Shown in pieces: positions 7,904 to 17,926 of a stretch of 61,278 bases of DNA. The notes beneath the pieces were generated by a model that was not told the DNA's origin, ran no database searches, and was given only the letters and a program-made list of their open reading frames with translations. The DNA comes from Acidimicrobiia bacterium. Its GTDB lineage: Bacteria; Actinomycetota; Acidimicrobiia; Acidimicrobiales; UBA8592. The number at the start of each line of letters is the position of its first letter. The stretch's first letter is position 1. Both the position numbers and the translations under genes were made by a program. The stretch lies in contig JAUIIS010000003.1 in NCBI GenBank assembly GCA_030431575.1, positions 1-61,278 of the forward strand, in the 5' to 3' direction.

Positions 7904-7924
7904 GAGTACCCGCTCGGGTTACTC
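7904..7924 (+). terminator. Weak hairpin after the acyl-CoA ligase
   Basis: GAGTACCCG faces CGGGTTACTC with a two-base loop and one bulged T, 10 nt past the stop. There is no T-run, so termination would be inefficient or factor-dependent. Confidence 0.3.
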
Positions 7925-8041
7925 CAACAGTCAGGACGCGTGACGCTAGGCGGCCTGGTCCTCGGCTACTACCAGCGGCGTGGGGGGTGTCGGCGGTCGT
8001 GGTTCAGCGGTGTGACGCTCGTGGGTTAGTGGCTGGGACGC

Positions 8042-8059
8042 TCGTGAAATAGTGAACAA
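8042..8059 (+). promoter_or_regulatory. Possible Rex operator at the rex promoter (autoregulation)
   Basis: TCGTGA-N6-GAACAA compares with the Rex consensus TTGTGA-N6-TCACAA, with three half-site mismatches. It overlaps where the -35 of the rex promoter should lie. Rex autoregulation is common in actinobacteria. The site alone is weak; position is the main support. Confidence 0.35.
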
Positions 8060-8065
8060 TCGTTC

Positions 8066-8071
8066 TAGGCT
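8066..8071 (+). promoter_or_regulatory. -10 hexamer TAGGCT, leaderless-type, for rex
   Basis: TAGGCT ends 6 nt before the rex ATG. The spacing suggests a leaderless message for the first gene of the heme operon. Confidence 0.45.
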
Positions 8072-8077
8072 GGGCTC

Positions 8078-8740
8078 ATGACGACACGCCGCATCCCCGA
8101 TGCAACGGTCGACCGGCTCCCGGTCTACCTGCGGGTGCTGCTCGACCTGGCAGCCGGTGGCCAAACCACGGTGTCTTCCGAGCAGCTTGCAGAGTTGGCT
8201 GGCGTCAACGCGGCCAAGGTGCGCAAAGATCTGTCGCATCTGGGAAGCTACGGAACCCGTGGCGTCGGCTACGAAGTCGACTACCTGCGATTCGAAATCA
8301 CCAGCCGGCTAGGACTCTCACACGAGTCCGCAGTAGCTATTGTTGGCATCGGCAACTTGGGCCGGGCTCTGGCCAACCATGCAGGGTTCCGAGACCGAGG
8401 CTTTCCGGTAACAGCGCTCTTCGATGTCGACGACGCCAAAGTCGGCACTGAGGTGGACGGCCACGTCATCCGTCACCTAGACACCGTCGGCGACCCCGAG
8501 CTTGGTCCAATCTCCATTGGGGTGCTGACCACGCCTCCCGCTGTGGCCCAAGAGGTAGCCAACCGCCTGGTTGCCGCTGGGGTTACTGCGATTTTGAACT
8601 TTGCCCCGATCGTCATTGCGGTTCCCGACCACGTGACCGTCCGCAAGGTCGACCTCACGCTCGAACTCCAGGTGCTGAGCTATCACCAGCAACGCAACGA
8701 GGCCGACGCTGCTGGCGACACGCCACCAATGGCGGGTTGA
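8078..8740 (+). CDS. rex: Redox-sensing transcriptional repressor Rex
   Basis: 220 residues. The N-terminal winged-helix domain (about 1-80) contains RIPDATVDRLPVYLRVLLDL and the recognition region ELAGVNAAKVRKDLSHLGSYGTRGVGY, very typical of Rex. The C-terminal Rossmann domain begins with AVAIVGIGNLGRALANH, then FDVDDAKVG. Rex senses the NADH/NAD+ ratio and represses respiratory and heme genes when NADH is low. In Streptomyces it likewise sits upstream of heme biosynthesis genes. The next gene starts 6 nt after its stop. A Rex-like site also lies in the promoter of the cytochrome bc/nuo operon (22066-22083). Confidence 0.95.
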   Translation: MTTRRIPDATVDRLPVYLRVLLDLAAGGQTTVSSEQLAELAGVNAAKVRKDLSHLGSYGTRGVGYEVDYLRFEITSRLGLSHESAVAIVGIGNLGRALANHAGFRDRGFPVTALFDVDDAKVGTEVDGHVIRHLDTVGDPELGPISIGVLTTPPAVAQEVANRLVAAGVTAILNFAPIVIAVPDHVTVRKVDLTLELQVLSYHQQRNEADAAGDTPPMAG

Positions 8741-8746
8741 ACTCAC

Positions 8747-9415
8747 GTGCCCCTCGACGAACCCCTCTACCCAATCAACCTGCGCATCAAGGGCCACCGT
8801 TGCCTGGTGGTAGGTGGAGGCCGTGTTGGGGCACAAAAGACCCAGGGTTTGCTGGATTGCGGAGCGCTGGTCACCCTCGTCGCTCCCGACATTTCATCTG
8901 AGGTCCAAGCCCTAGCCGCCGATCTCGAGAGCGGGGCTCAAGACGCAACAGCGCTTGAAATCGTGCAACGCGAGTACTGCCGCGAAGACCTCGTAGGCAA
9001 ACGTGTGGTTGTTGCTGCAACCAATGATTCAGCGGTGAATGCCCGCGTCTTTGCCGACGGTCAAGCCGTTGGAGTGCTCGTCAACAGTGCCGACGATCCA
9101 CAGAACTGCGACTACACCTTGCCCTCCAAGGTGCGGCGTGGACCGCTCTTGGTGACAGCATCCACACAAGGCAAAAGCCCTGCATTGGCCACTTGGCTCA
9201 GAAGACAGTTCCAGGCCGAGTTTGGGCCCGAATACGAGCTACTCTTAGAAGTGTTGATCGAAGCCCGAGAAGAGCTCCGCGCCGCTGGAGTTTCTACCGA
9301 GGGTTTGGGTTGGCAGGAAGCTCTCGATTCAGGGATGCTTGCATTGGTCCGAGAGGGCCGCGTAGCCGAAGCGAAGGAGCGCCTACAGGCGTGTCTGTCG
9401 TCGTCATTGGAGTAA
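8747..9415 (+). CDS. Precorrin-2 dehydrogenase / sirohydrochlorin ferrochelatase-like protein (CysG-N/Met8 family)
   Basis: 222 residues, GTG start. It opens with PLYPINLRIKGHRCLVVGGGRVGAQKTQGLL, the NAD-binding signature of siroheme synthase N-terminal (CysG-N/SirC/Met8) proteins. Then come VVAATNDSAVNARVFADG, LVNSADDPQNCDYTLPSKVRRGPLLVTASTQGKSPALATWLRRQ. The family oxidises precorrin-2 to sirohydrochlorin and may insert iron. Precorrin-2 would come from the uroporphyrinogen methyltransferase domain of the downstream cobA-hemD fusion, so siroheme and heme branch inside one operon. The 3' end overlaps hemA by 25 nt, implying coupling. Confidence 0.82.
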   Translation: MPLDEPLYPINLRIKGHRCLVVGGGRVGAQKTQGLLDCGALVTLVAPDISSEVQALAADLESGAQDATALEIVQREYCREDLVGKRVVVAATNDSAVNARVFADGQAVGVLVNSADDPQNCDYTLPSKVRRGPLLVTASTQGKSPALATWLRRQFQAEFGPEYELLLEVLIEAREELRAAGVSTEGLGWQEALDSGMLALVREGRVAEAKERLQACLSSSLE

Positions 9416-10653
9416 ACAACCGCACAATGCCCCTCGACTTGTTCGAGCGGGTAACCGTGCCAGCCCAGCGCCTAGACAAGGCCCTGGCTGACCTGCGCGC
9501 TCGCCGCCACATCTCTGAAGCCGTGGTGCTCTCTACCTGTAACCGCACCGAGGTCTATGTCTACGCCGAGAAGTTCCACGGCGCATACCAAGATGTGCGC
9601 GACTTCTTGGCCGAATCAGCCCAGCTCGCCCCCGAGGCATTCTCAGACCACATTTACCTGGCCTATGACGACGAAGCCATACGGCATCTGTTTTCGGTTG
9701 CGTCCGGTCTTGATTCGGCAGTCCTTGGCGAGAACGAAATCCAAGGCCAAGTAAAACAAGCCTGGGAAACCGCACGCCTCGAAGGCGGCTCAGGCAGCGT
9801 CCTAAACCAGCTCTTCCGCCACGCGCTCGAAGTCGGCAAGCGAGTCCGCACAGAAACCGGCATCTCCCGCAACATCACCTCGGTGTCTCAGGCGGCAGTG
9901 GCCATGGCCAGCCAACGTCTCGGTGGCCTCGCAGGGCGAGACATCATTGTGTTGGGTGCTGGCGACATGGGCGAAGGAATGGCGGCCACCCTCGATGGTG
10001 CTGGGCTTGGCTCCATCGTGTTCGCCAATCGCAGCGCCGAGCGAGCACAACGTCTTGCAGAGCGATTCGACTGCGGCAAAGCCATCACCCTCGATGCGCT
10101 TCCAGATCACCTCGACACCGCCGATGCGCTCTTGACCTCCACCGGAGCGCAGTCGCTCATGGTCGAGCAAGCAGAACTCGCGGAAGTAATGAGCCGCCGC
10201 AACAGCAAGCCACTCCTCATTGTCGACATCGCCGTGCCTCGAGACGTCGACCCAGCGGTGGGCAGTCTCGACGGCGTCACCTTGCTCGACATGGACGACC
10301 TTCGGGCGTTTGCTGATGCCGGGCGCAGAGAACGAGAAACCGAACTCGCGGCGGCGCGTCGCGTGGTGGCCGAGCAACTCGACCGCTTCGCCGAGTCACA
10401 GTCCGCACGCCAAGTAGCGCCCCTTGTTGCCAGCTTCCGCAGTAACGCTGAGGCCATCCGTCAAGCCGAACTCGAGCGCTTCGCCGCCAAGTTGGCTCAC
10501 CTCGACGACGAGCAACGCGAAATGGTCGAGGCCCTCACTCAGGGGATCCTTGGCAAACTGCTCCATGAGCCGTCAGTTCGTATTGGCGAAGCCGCAGGCA
10601 CCCCGCGAGGCGAGCGCCTCGCCGACGCACTGCGCGATTTGTTCGACCTCTAA
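9391..10653 (+). CDS. hemA: Glutamyl-tRNA reductase
   Basis: 420 residues from the GTG at 9391 (VSVVVIGVNNRTMPLDLFE). The ORF track start at 9193 would add an unrelated leader that overlaps the previous gene. AAGGAG lies 11 nt upstream. The catalytic cysteine motif is LSTCNRTEVYVY (about 46-57). Then come HLFSVASGLDSAVLGENEIQGQVKQAW, the NADPH domain motif IIVLGAGDMGEGMA and a C-terminal dimerisation helix bundle. The enzyme reduces glutamyl-tRNA to glutamate-1-semialdehyde, the first committed step of C5-pathway tetrapyrrole synthesis; HemL downstream takes the product. Confidence 0.95.
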   Translation: MSVVVIGVNNRTMPLDLFERVTVPAQRLDKALADLRARRHISEAVVLSTCNRTEVYVYAEKFHGAYQDVRDFLAESAQLAPEAFSDHIYLAYDDEAIRHLFSVASGLDSAVLGENEIQGQVKQAWETARLEGGSGSVLNQLFRHALEVGKRVRTETGISRNITSVSQAAVAMASQRLGGLAGRDIIVLGAGDMGEGMAATLDGAGLGSIVFANRSAERAQRLAERFDCGKAITLDALPDHLDTADALLTSTGAQSLMVEQAELAEVMSRRNSKPLLIVDIAVPRDVDPAVGSLDGVTLLDMDDLRAFADAGRRERETELAAARRVVAEQLDRFAESQSARQVAPLVASFRSNAEAIRQAELERFAAKLAHLDDEQREMVEALTQGILGKLLHEPSVRIGEAAGTPRGERLADALRDLFDL

Positions 10654-10736
10654 CCCACGGATCGTCCCATGATCTCCAGCCAACAGCGGTTGCTGTCGGG
10701 TGCAACGCACGCTGGCGCTCGGGGCAGGTGAACAGC

Positions 10737-11651
10737 ATGACCACACTGCGTGCGGCTACCCGAGCAAGCGCTCTGGCGCTGTGGCAGACCCGCCACGTCG
10801 CCGCCTTGCTTGCCCCTTTGGGCATTGAGATCGAACAAGTCTTGGTGTCCACCTCTGGTGACAGAAACACCGATGTGCCCATTCACACAATGGGAGGCAA
10901 AGGCGTCTTCGTGAAAGAGGTGCAAGCAGCGGTGCTCGATGGGCGGGCCGACATTGCCGTGCATTCCATGAAGGATCTACCCAGCGGCACCCCAGATGGC
11001 CTGGTATTGGCTGCGGTCCCTGCACGAGCCGACGCCCGCGACGCGCTTGTGGGGTCGACGCTCGATGGGCTCGCTCATGGGGCTACCGTGGCCACTGGGT
11101 CAATCCGCCGCCGAGCCCAGTTGCAAGCACTTCGCCCGGACCTCACCTTCTGCGAACTGCGAGGAAACATTGCCACCCGGCTCGCGAAGGCGTCCGATTT
11201 CGATGCCATCATCATGGCGGCCGCGGCCCTCCAGCGCCTTGGCGAGGCCCCCAGCGTGATCGACATTCTTGAGCCCGAGGTCATGTTGCCCCAAGTTGGC
11301 CAAGGCGCACTCGCGGTTGAGGCCGACGCTGCCAATACGGCTGCGGTTGAGGCCTTGGCTACCATTCAGGATCCTCTTACTCGGCTAGTCACCAGCGCCG
11401 AGCGAGCGTTTCTTGGTGCGCTGGGCGGCGACTGCGACCTGCCAGCTGGGGCGTATGCCACCGCGCACGATGGTGAGATCTTCCTTAGGTCCCTGCTGGC
11501 CGCCCCCGACGGCACCACGGTCCTCCAAGATGAACGCCGGGGCACCAACCCACACCATCTCGGCACCAGCGCTGCTGCGCACCTGCTGGCATCGGGCGGA
11601 CGGGCCATCCTCGACGGCAGCCGACCAGGTGCCGATTCTGGCCCACAATGA
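10737..11651 (+). CDS. hemC: Porphobilinogen deaminase (hydroxymethylbilane synthase)
   Basis: About 304 residues. It polymerises four porphobilinogens to hydroxymethylbilane. Family motifs: LRAATRASALALWQT, STSGDRNTD, GGKGVFVKEVQAAVLDGRADIAVHSMKDLP, TGSIRRRAQLQALRPDL, LRGNIATRLAK, LPQVGQGALAVE. The dipyrromethane cofactor cysteine is in FLGALGGDCDLPAGAYAT (about residue 232), where GGDC replaces the commoner GGC; the cysteine itself is kept. ATG 10737 is preceded by CAGGTGAAC; a GTG at 10728 is an alternative start. It overlaps the next gene by 4 nt (ATGA). Confidence 0.94.
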   Translation: MTTLRAATRASALALWQTRHVAALLAPLGIEIEQVLVSTSGDRNTDVPIHTMGGKGVFVKEVQAAVLDGRADIAVHSMKDLPSGTPDGLVLAAVPARADARDALVGSTLDGLAHGATVATGSIRRRAQLQALRPDLTFCELRGNIATRLAKASDFDAIIMAAAALQRLGEAPSVIDILEPEVMLPQVGQGALAVEADAANTAAVEALATIQDPLTRLVTSAERAFLGALGGDCDLPAGAYATAHDGEIFLRSLLAAPDGTTVLQDERRGTNPHHLGTSAAAHLLASGGRAILDGSRPGADSGPQ

Positions 11652-13135
11652 CGGTCTATCTCGTTGGCGCAGGCCCCGGCGACCCCGATCTCATAACGGT
11701 GCGGGGCGCACAGCTACTTTCTGAAGCCGATGTCGTCATCTATGACCGGCTTTCGGTGGCCGACTTGCTGCGTCTCGCTCCAGCAAACGCCCAGCTCATT
11801 AGCGTGGGCAAAACGCCCGACGGCCCAACGGTCCCCCAAGAAGAAATCAATCGACTCTTGGTCGAGCATGGCCGGGCAGGCAAACATGTGGTCCGCCTCA
11901 AAGGCGGCGACCCGTTTGTGTTCGCCAGAGGTGGCGAAGAAGCCCAAGCGTTGATGGCCGCGGGCATTCCTATCGAGGTGGTCCCAGGCATTACCTCGGC
12001 CATTGCAGCGCCCGGAGCCGCCGGCATTCCTGTAACCATGCGCTACTCCAGTACGGCCTTTACCGTAATCACCGGCCACGAGGACCCGTCCAAGAGCACC
12101 CAGATCGACTGGGAGGCTGTAGCTGGATTCGGCGGCACCATCGTGATTCTCATGGGCGTGAAACGCTGGCGCTCGATCGCTGCGGCACTAATGCGTGGTG
12201 GATTGTCACCAGACACGCCCGCTGCCGCGGTGCGCTGGGGGACCAGGCCCGAACAGCACACAACCCGAGCCACGTTGGCCACACTTGGCGACCACGACCT
12301 CTTGGCGCCCTCCACCATTGTTGTGGGCAGCGTCGCCGGTATCGACGTCGGTTGGTTCGAAGCCCAACCACTGTTTGGGCGCCGCGTCGTGGTCACGCGG
12401 ACACGCACCCAAGCCAGCGAACTCGTCCATCAATTACGCCGGCGCGGCGCCGCCCCAATCGAGGTCCCCACCATCGAGATTGCAGACCCGCCCCAACCCG
12501 AGGCCATGCGAGCCGCGGCCGAGGCCGCGGCCACCTTCGACTGGGTGGTCTTTACTTCCCCCAACGGCGTCAGCCGGTTCTGCGATTGCCTTCGGGACGC
12601 TCGCCAGCTCGGCAACGCATCCGTTGCCGCCATCGGCCCAGGAACAGCTAGTGCGTTGGCCCGCTACAACATCGAAGCTGACCTCGTCCCCGAGCGCTAT
12701 GTTGCCGAAGGTCTTCTCGAAGCGTTTCCTCATCCCCCGGCCGGGGGTGGACGAGTGCTTATGGCCAGAGCGCTTGAGGCCAGAGATGTTCTGCCTGACG
12801 GCCTAAGCGCTCTTGGCTGGGACGTCCATGTGGTTCCCGTTTATCAGACGTTGCAGCCAGTGCTTAGCCCCAGCGAAGTCCAAGCCGCTCGGTCAGCCGA
12901 CATTGTCACGTTCACGTCGTCGTCGACCGTGCGTCACTACGTCGACTTGGTGGGCGTCGACGGGGTGCCACCCGTCGTTGCTTGCATTGGCCCAATTACC
13001 GCGGAGACTGCGCGAAGCCTTGGGCTGGAGGTAACGGTGGAGGCCCAGACACACACGATTGCTGGCCTGGTTGAAGCCCTGGAGTCCTGGGCGCTGGTGG
13101 TGCCCGGCCAAACTGGCCCTCTCGGAGGCAGTTGA
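11648..13135 (+). CDS. cobA-hemD: Uroporphyrinogen-III C-methyltransferase / uroporphyrinogen-III synthase fusion
   Basis: 495 residues with two enzymes in one chain. Residues 1 to about 240 are a SUMT domain (VYLVGAGPGDPDLITVRGAQLL, VVRLKGGDPFVFARGGEEA, VPGITSAIAAPGAAGIPVTMR), which methylates uroporphyrinogen III to precorrin-2. From about 243 (GRRVVVTRTRTQASELVHQLR) to the end is HemD (WVVFTSPNGVSRF, AIGPGTASALARY, DIVTFTSSSTVRHYVDL, ACIGPITAETARSLGL), which cyclises hydroxymethylbilane. Such fusions are common in Gram-positive bacteria. Together with the CysG-N-like gene it opens the siroheme branch. It converges on udp across a 25-bp gap. Confidence 0.94.
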   Translation: MTVYLVGAGPGDPDLITVRGAQLLSEADVVIYDRLSVADLLRLAPANAQLISVGKTPDGPTVPQEEINRLLVEHGRAGKHVVRLKGGDPFVFARGGEEAQALMAAGIPIEVVPGITSAIAAPGAAGIPVTMRYSSTAFTVITGHEDPSKSTQIDWEAVAGFGGTIVILMGVKRWRSIAAALMRGGLSPDTPAAAVRWGTRPEQHTTRATLATLGDHDLLAPSTIVVGSVAGIDVGWFEAQPLFGRRVVVTRTRTQASELVHQLRRRGAAPIEVPTIEIADPPQPEAMRAAAEAAATFDWVVFTSPNGVSRFCDCLRDARQLGNASVAAIGPGTASALARYNIEADLVPERYVAEGLLEAFPHPPAGGGRVLMARALEARDVLPDGLSALGWDVHVVPVYQTLQPVLSPSEVQAARSADIVTFTSSSTVRHYVDLVGVDGVPPVVACIGPITAETARSLGLEVTVEAQTHTIAGLVEALESWALVVPGQTGPLGGS

Positions 13136-13160
13136 GTAACCGCCGTTCCGACGGCCGCGA

Positions 13161-13937
13161 TTATTCGGACGCCTCCTCGGCGTCTAGCAACAGTCGCGCT
13201 GCGCCGACCACTGCGGTAATGGCGTCGGCCTCGGTCTTGGCAATGACGGATTCGTCTGGGATCTCTTGTTGCATCCGGTTGACGATGGCGCCGGCAATAC
13301 AGCCCGCGCGCCAGCCCTGCGTGGCGCACATGGTGAACAGCGTGGCCGATTCCATTTCGAAGTTCAGCACCCCAAGCGTCGCCCATTCGTCCACGCTGCC
13401 TTGCAGGTGCTTGGCAACGCGCCCCGACACGGTGTCGTAGCGTTCTTGGCCTGGATAGAAGGTGTCCGCGGATGCGGTAATGCCAACCCGGTAGGTGGCG
13501 CCCATGGCTTCGGCGCTGTCGACCAGTGCACGGGTGCAGCCAAAATCGGCGACGGCGGGGTAGACGGCCGGTGCGAAGTGGTGGCTGGCCCCGTCTAAGC
13601 GAACTGAAGCGCTGGATACGATGAGCGCGCCGGGCTCGATGTCGGGCTGGATAGCTCCAGTTGTGCCCACCCGCAGGAACGTTCTGACGCCCAGTTGGGC
13701 GAGCTCTTCAACCGCGATCGAGGTCGAGGGGCCACCGATCCCGGTCGAGCAGGCAACGATTGGCTTGTCGCCCAACGTGCCCCTCCACGATGTGAATTCG
13801 CGGGCCGACGCCATGAACTCGGGGTTGTCGAACTCCGAAGCAATGCGCTCTACCCGGCCCGGATCGCCGGGCAGGATTGCAATGGAGGCTCCGCGGAGCT
13901 GGTCCCTAGTGAGGCCAAGGTGAAAGACGTCTGCCAT
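13161..13937 (-). CDS. udp: Nucleoside phosphorylase, uridine phosphorylase-like
   Basis: 258 residues from the ATG at 13937 ([14 protein letters not shown]). The longer ORF start adds 18 residues with no family match and would pass through the -10 hexamer. PNP/UDP phosphorylase signatures: [14 protein letters not shown] (phosphate site), [35 protein letters not shown] and the substrate-site [14 protein letters not shown]. It would split uridine with phosphate to uracil and ribose-1-phosphate. Purine or other nucleoside specificity is possible, though the FEMES motif and GTTGAIQ favour uridine. It lies antiparallel to the surrounding heme genes and is functionally unrelated to them. Confidence 0.85.
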   Translation of the reverse strand: MADVFHLGLTRDQLRGASIAILPGDPGRVERIASEFDNPEFMASAREFTSWRGTLGDKPIVACSTGIGGPSTSIAVEELAQLGVRTFLRVGTTGAIQPDIEPGALIVSSASVRLDGASHHFAPAVYPAVADFGCTRALVDSAEAMGATYRVGITASADTFYPGQERYDTVSGRVAKHLQGSVDEWATLGVLNFEMESATLFTMCATQGWRAGCIAGAIVNRMQQEIPDESVIAKTEADAITAVVGAARLLLDAEEASE

Positions 13938-13943
13938 GACCCG

Positions 13944-13949
13944 ACAGTA
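13944..13949 (-). promoter_or_regulatory. -10 hexamer TACTGT, leaderless-type, for udp
   Basis: Read on the minus strand, TACTGT ends 6 nt before the udp ATG at 13937. This supports that start and a leaderless transcript. Confidence 0.45.
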
Positions 13950-14053
13950 GCGGGATGCCAAAGCTGAAACGAGAACTTGCCGTCTGACCACTCCAACGCG
14001 CGGACTTCGTGAGACTATTACGCACGTGCCGAAGAACTCTGAGGGGAGGGCAA

Positions 14054-14707
14054 GTGGCAGCCACCAAGCGCGCCGGCTCTAGTAGCGGTGCTCAGACAAA
14101 GATGCGTATTGTCGATGCCACGCTGGAGACCTTGCAAGAAGAGGGCATTGTGGGCACCAGCGCTCGGGCCATCGCTCGCAGAGGCAACTTCAACCAGGCC
14201 CTCATCTTCTACCATTTTGGCAGCGTCGATGAGGCCATTGTGGCTGCCATTGGCGAGCTCTCTGCCCGGCGCATTGCCCGGTACCGCGAGCCCCTCATGA
14301 GTGTGGATTCGCTCACCGACCTCATCGAGGTTGCACGCGAGCTTTATGAGAACGACCGGGCCTCGGGCGAGGTCACCGTCTTGACCCAGGCCTTTGCTGG
14401 AGCAAGCCGCAACCCCGACATGGGCCCCGCCATGTACGACCACATCCAGACCTGGAACACCCTGGTTGCCGAGGTGGTCGAGCGCTCTATTGCAGCCTCT
14501 CCAATGGGCGGAACCCCTATCGCTGCGATGGTGCCAATCCAACAGGTCGCAACCGCCATCTCTGCGTTGTTTCTGGGCATCGAACTCTTTGGACAGCTGG
14601 ACCCGGAGCGCTCAGACACCGACGCCATGTTTACCTCCATTGCCGCAATGGCTCAGTTGGCAGAGTCGATGTTGGCATCAGCGTTCCCGCAGGATCTCGG
14701 TACGTAG
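14054..14707 (+). CDS. TetR family transcriptional regulator
   Basis: About 217 residues from a GTG preceded by the strong Shine-Dalgarno GAGGGGAGGG. The ORF track start at 14009 adds a tail upstream of that site. The N-terminal HTH is typical: [51 protein letters not shown]. The C-terminal ligand domain (about 75-217) is variable and gives no hint of ligand. It stands between udp (divergent) and a HAD phosphatase; regulation of either is a guess. Downstream lies a 140-bp structured repeat. Confidence 0.85.
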   Translation: MAATKRAGSSSGAQTKMRIVDATLETLQEEGIVGTSARAIARRGNFNQALIFYHFGSVDEAIVAAIGELSARRIARYREPLMSVDSLTDLIEVARELYENDRASGEVTVLTQAFAGASRNPDMGPAMYDHIQTWNTLVAEVVERSIAASPMGGTPIAAMVPIQQVATAISALFLGIELFGQLDPERSDTDAMFTSIAAMAQLAESMLASAFPQDLGT

Positions 14708-14781
14708 CGCCGCTGGCCGGTTGGCTGGACCACGCGCCGCTACCCGTGGCCGCCCGGATTCTTCCGCGATAAACAACGGTT

Positions 14782-14922
14782 CTCAGGACCTGAGCGGATA
14801 GGCCATGGTCACCGCACAGGTCCTTACGCCCATTTCTCGCTCTTGGCCCCACGGGCCGGGCCGCTCGGGCCCAGGGGCCTGGCGTCTCGGCCAGCTGCGC
14901 CTACCTAGCCGCTAGGCCCCTA
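14782..14922 (-). repeat. Dispersed structured repeat, copy 1 (about 140 bp, minus orientation)
   Basis: Read on the minus strand this segment matches, with few changes, the DNA directly after nuoN2 (59848-60074). Shared pieces include AGGGGCCTAGCGG at one end, CCTGGGCCCGAGCGGCCCGG in the middle and AAGGACCTGTGCGGTGACCA near the other end. GGACCTGTGCGG and CCGCTCAGGTCC can form a 12-bp stem with one mismatch around a loop containing CCATGG. It fills most of the gap between the TetR and HAD genes. No ORF is supported within it. Confidence 0.85.
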
Positions 14923-14950
14923 AAGCGCGTGCAGACGAACGGTGGTGCGT

Positions 14951-14956
14951 TACGGT
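14951..14956 (+). promoter_or_regulatory. -10 hexamer TACGGT, leaderless-type, for the HAD gene
   Basis: TACGGT ends 8 nt before the GTG at 14965 and helps choose that start over the ORF-track start at 14929. Confidence 0.4.
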
Positions 14957-14964
14957 TCGTCGCT

Positions 14965-15603
14965 GTGGACGCATTTGTCTTTGACTTCGATGGCCTCATT
15001 GTCGACACGGAATGGCCCGCGTACGTGAGCGTTCGTGATCAGTTCGCGGCGCATGGCGTTGAGCTCTCGCTGGTGCAATGGCAGGCGCGGATCGGTCGAG
15101 GCGACAACCCACCGTGGACGGTTTTGCTCGAAGAGCAAGTTGGAGCCATCGATGTCGACGCTGTCGAAGAGGCTCGGCGCACACATAAGAACGAGCTCAC
15201 CGATGCCCAGCCGGTGCTCCCCGGAGTTGTGTCGCTTCTCGACCAGGCAAAGTCGCGAGGGCTCGGTGTGGCCGTTGCGTCGAGTTCGCCCAGCACGTGG
15301 GTTCGACCACACCTGGAGCGCAGAGGACTGTTAGACCGATTCGCTGCGGTCTGGACGCGCGACATGGTTTCGCGCGGCAAACCGTGGCCCGACCTGTTCT
15401 TGGCCGCCAGCAGCGCGCTCGATGCCAAACCGGAGCGAACCGTTGCTTTCGAGGATTCGGTTCATGGGGTGACCGCTGCAAAGGAGGCGGGTATGTTTGC
15501 TGTTGCGGTGCCAAACAGGGTGACCGTGGGTGGTGACTTCTCCCACGCCGACTTGGTTGTGGACACGTTGGCCGATGTCACGTTGTCTGATCTGGGCCTC
15601 TGA
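14965..15603 (+). CDS. HAD superfamily hydrolase (beta-phosphoglucomutase/phosphatase-like)
   Basis: About 212 residues. Motif I, FDFDGLIVDTE, sits right at the N-terminus, as usual for subfamily IA. The cap domain follows (VSVRDQFAAHGVELSLVQWQARIG). Motif II is VAVASSSPSTWV, motif III is the lysine in RGKPWPDLFL, and motif IV is VAFEDSVHGVTAAKEAGM. All catalytic positions are present. Substrate is unknown; relatives act on sugar phosphates or other small phosphoesters. It lies just upstream of hemB with a separate promoter-like hexamer between them. Confidence 0.85.
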   Translation: MDAFVFDFDGLIVDTEWPAYVSVRDQFAAHGVELSLVQWQARIGRGDNPPWTVLLEEQVGAIDVDAVEEARRTHKNELTDAQPVLPGVVSLLDQAKSRGLGVAVASSSPSTWVRPHLERRGLLDRFAAVWTRDMVSRGKPWPDLFLAASSALDAKPERTVAFEDSVHGVTAAKEAGMFAVAVPNRVTVGGDFSHADLVVDTLADVTLSDLGL

Positions 15604-15615
15604 CAGCCAGCGCTT

Positions 15616-15621
15616 TACACT
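15616..15621 (+). promoter_or_regulatory. -10 hexamer TACACT, leaderless-type, for hemB
   Basis: TACACT ends 6 nt before the hemB GTG at 15628, indicating an independent, probably leaderless hemB-hemL transcript. Confidence 0.45.
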
Positions 15622-15627
15622 GGGGCA

Positions 15628-16601
<974 letters not shown>

Positions 16602-16605
<4 letters not shown>

Positions 16606-17870
16606 CCAACCCCCCAGTCACCAACAAGGCGCTGTTCGCACGCGGCCAGGCCGTCATGCCCGGAGGGGTCAATTCGCCCGTGCGGTCATTCCGTTCGGTG
16701 GGTGGCACCCCGTATTTTGTCGACAATGCCGAGGGCCCCTACGTTTGGGATGTCGAAGGCAACCGGTACATCGACTACGTGATGAGCTACGGGCCCGGCA
16801 TCTTGGGCCACTCGAACGTGGCCGTCATCGACGCCATTCAACAAGCCGCTGGGCGTGGCACCTCCTACGGTGCGCCCACGTTGGGCGAGATCGAAATGGC
16901 CGAAGAGCTCTGTGCTCGCGTGCCCGGCCTTGAAATGATCCGTCTCGTGTCCAGCGGCACCGAAGCAACCATGTCGGCAATTCGTTTGGCTCGCGGGGCA
17001 ACCGGCCGTGACAAGATCGTCAAGTTCGCTGGTCACTATCACGGCCACGCCGATGCACTGCTGGCTGCCGGCGGCAGCGGGGTAGCCAACCAAGGGCTGT
17101 CGGGCTGCGACGGTGTCCCTGCAAACGCCGTGGCAGACACCGTGGTTGTGCCGTGGAACGTTGTCCCGGAGCTTGACGACTCGGTGGCGGTCCTTGTGGT
17201 CGAACCCGTGCCTGCGAACATGGGGTTAGTGCCAGCTCGCGACGGGTTCCTTCAAGAGCTGCGCGCTGCCTGCGACGCCAACGGCACGTTGTTGATGTTT
17301 GATGAGGTCATCACGGGCTTTCGCTTGGCCCGGGGCGGAGCGACCGAATGGTTCGGCATCCAGCCCGACATCTGGGCGTTCGGCAAGGTCATCGGTGGGG
17401 GCCTGCCCGTGGGGGCGTATGGAGCCTCAACCGAGCTAATGCAACACATTGCCCCCCTTGGAGGCGTCTACCAGGCCGGCACGCTCTCGGGGAACCCGTT
17501 GGCCACTGCAGCGGGTCTCACCCAGTTGCGGCTGCTGACACCCGACGCCTACGCCCAACTGGAGGCAACTGCCACACGACTACAGGCTGGCCTTGCTTCG
17601 GCGTTTGCCGGTGCGGGCGTGACCGCCATTGTCCCTCGGGTTGGCCCTTTGGTGGGGTTGTTCTTCACCGACACCCAACCCACCAATTTCGACGAAGCCC
17701 AGGCCGCTGCCGAAAACGGCGTCTACCCCCGTTTCTTCCACCAGATGCTCGATCGCGGCATTGCCCTGGCCCCGGGCGCCTACGAAGCCATGTTCCCCAG
17801 CCTGGCCCACACCGACCAAGTCATCGACACCACCATCGCGGCCGCCCGCGAAGCCGCCGCCGCGCTGTAG
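16602..17870 (+). CDS. hemL: Glutamate-1-semialdehyde 2,1-aminomutase
   Basis: 422 residues, class III aminotransferase fold. It converts glutamate-1-semialdehyde (the HemA product) to 5-aminolevulinate, the HemB substrate. Seen: ARGQAVMPGGVNSPVRSFRSVGGTPYF, YGPGILGHSN, SSGTEATMSAIRLARGATGRDKIVKFAGHYHGHADALL, LMFDEVITGFRLARGG and the PLP lysine in WAFGKVIGGGLPVGAYG (about residue 262). It is coupled to hemB by the ATGA overlap and is followed by a large hairpin. Confidence 0.96.
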
Positions 17871-17873
17871 GGG

Positions 17874-17926
17874 GCGTGAGCGAAGCCCCCGGCCCTAGCG
17901 GGCCAGTTTGGGGGCTTCGCTTCACG
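17874..17926 (+). terminator. Large hairpin after hemL
   Basis: GCGTGAGCGAAGCCCCC and GGGGGCTTCGCTTCACGC pair over 17 bp with one bulged T; inside, GGCCC-TAGC-GGGCC adds a second stem. It begins 3 nt after the hemL stop. No T-run follows, so it may be a factor-assisted terminator or 3'-end stabiliser for the hemBL message. Confidence 0.6.

Noticed and set aside
11424-11444. Loss of the HemC cofactor cysteine
   Set aside because: The motif reads GGDC instead of GGC, but the cysteine is present; a normal variant.
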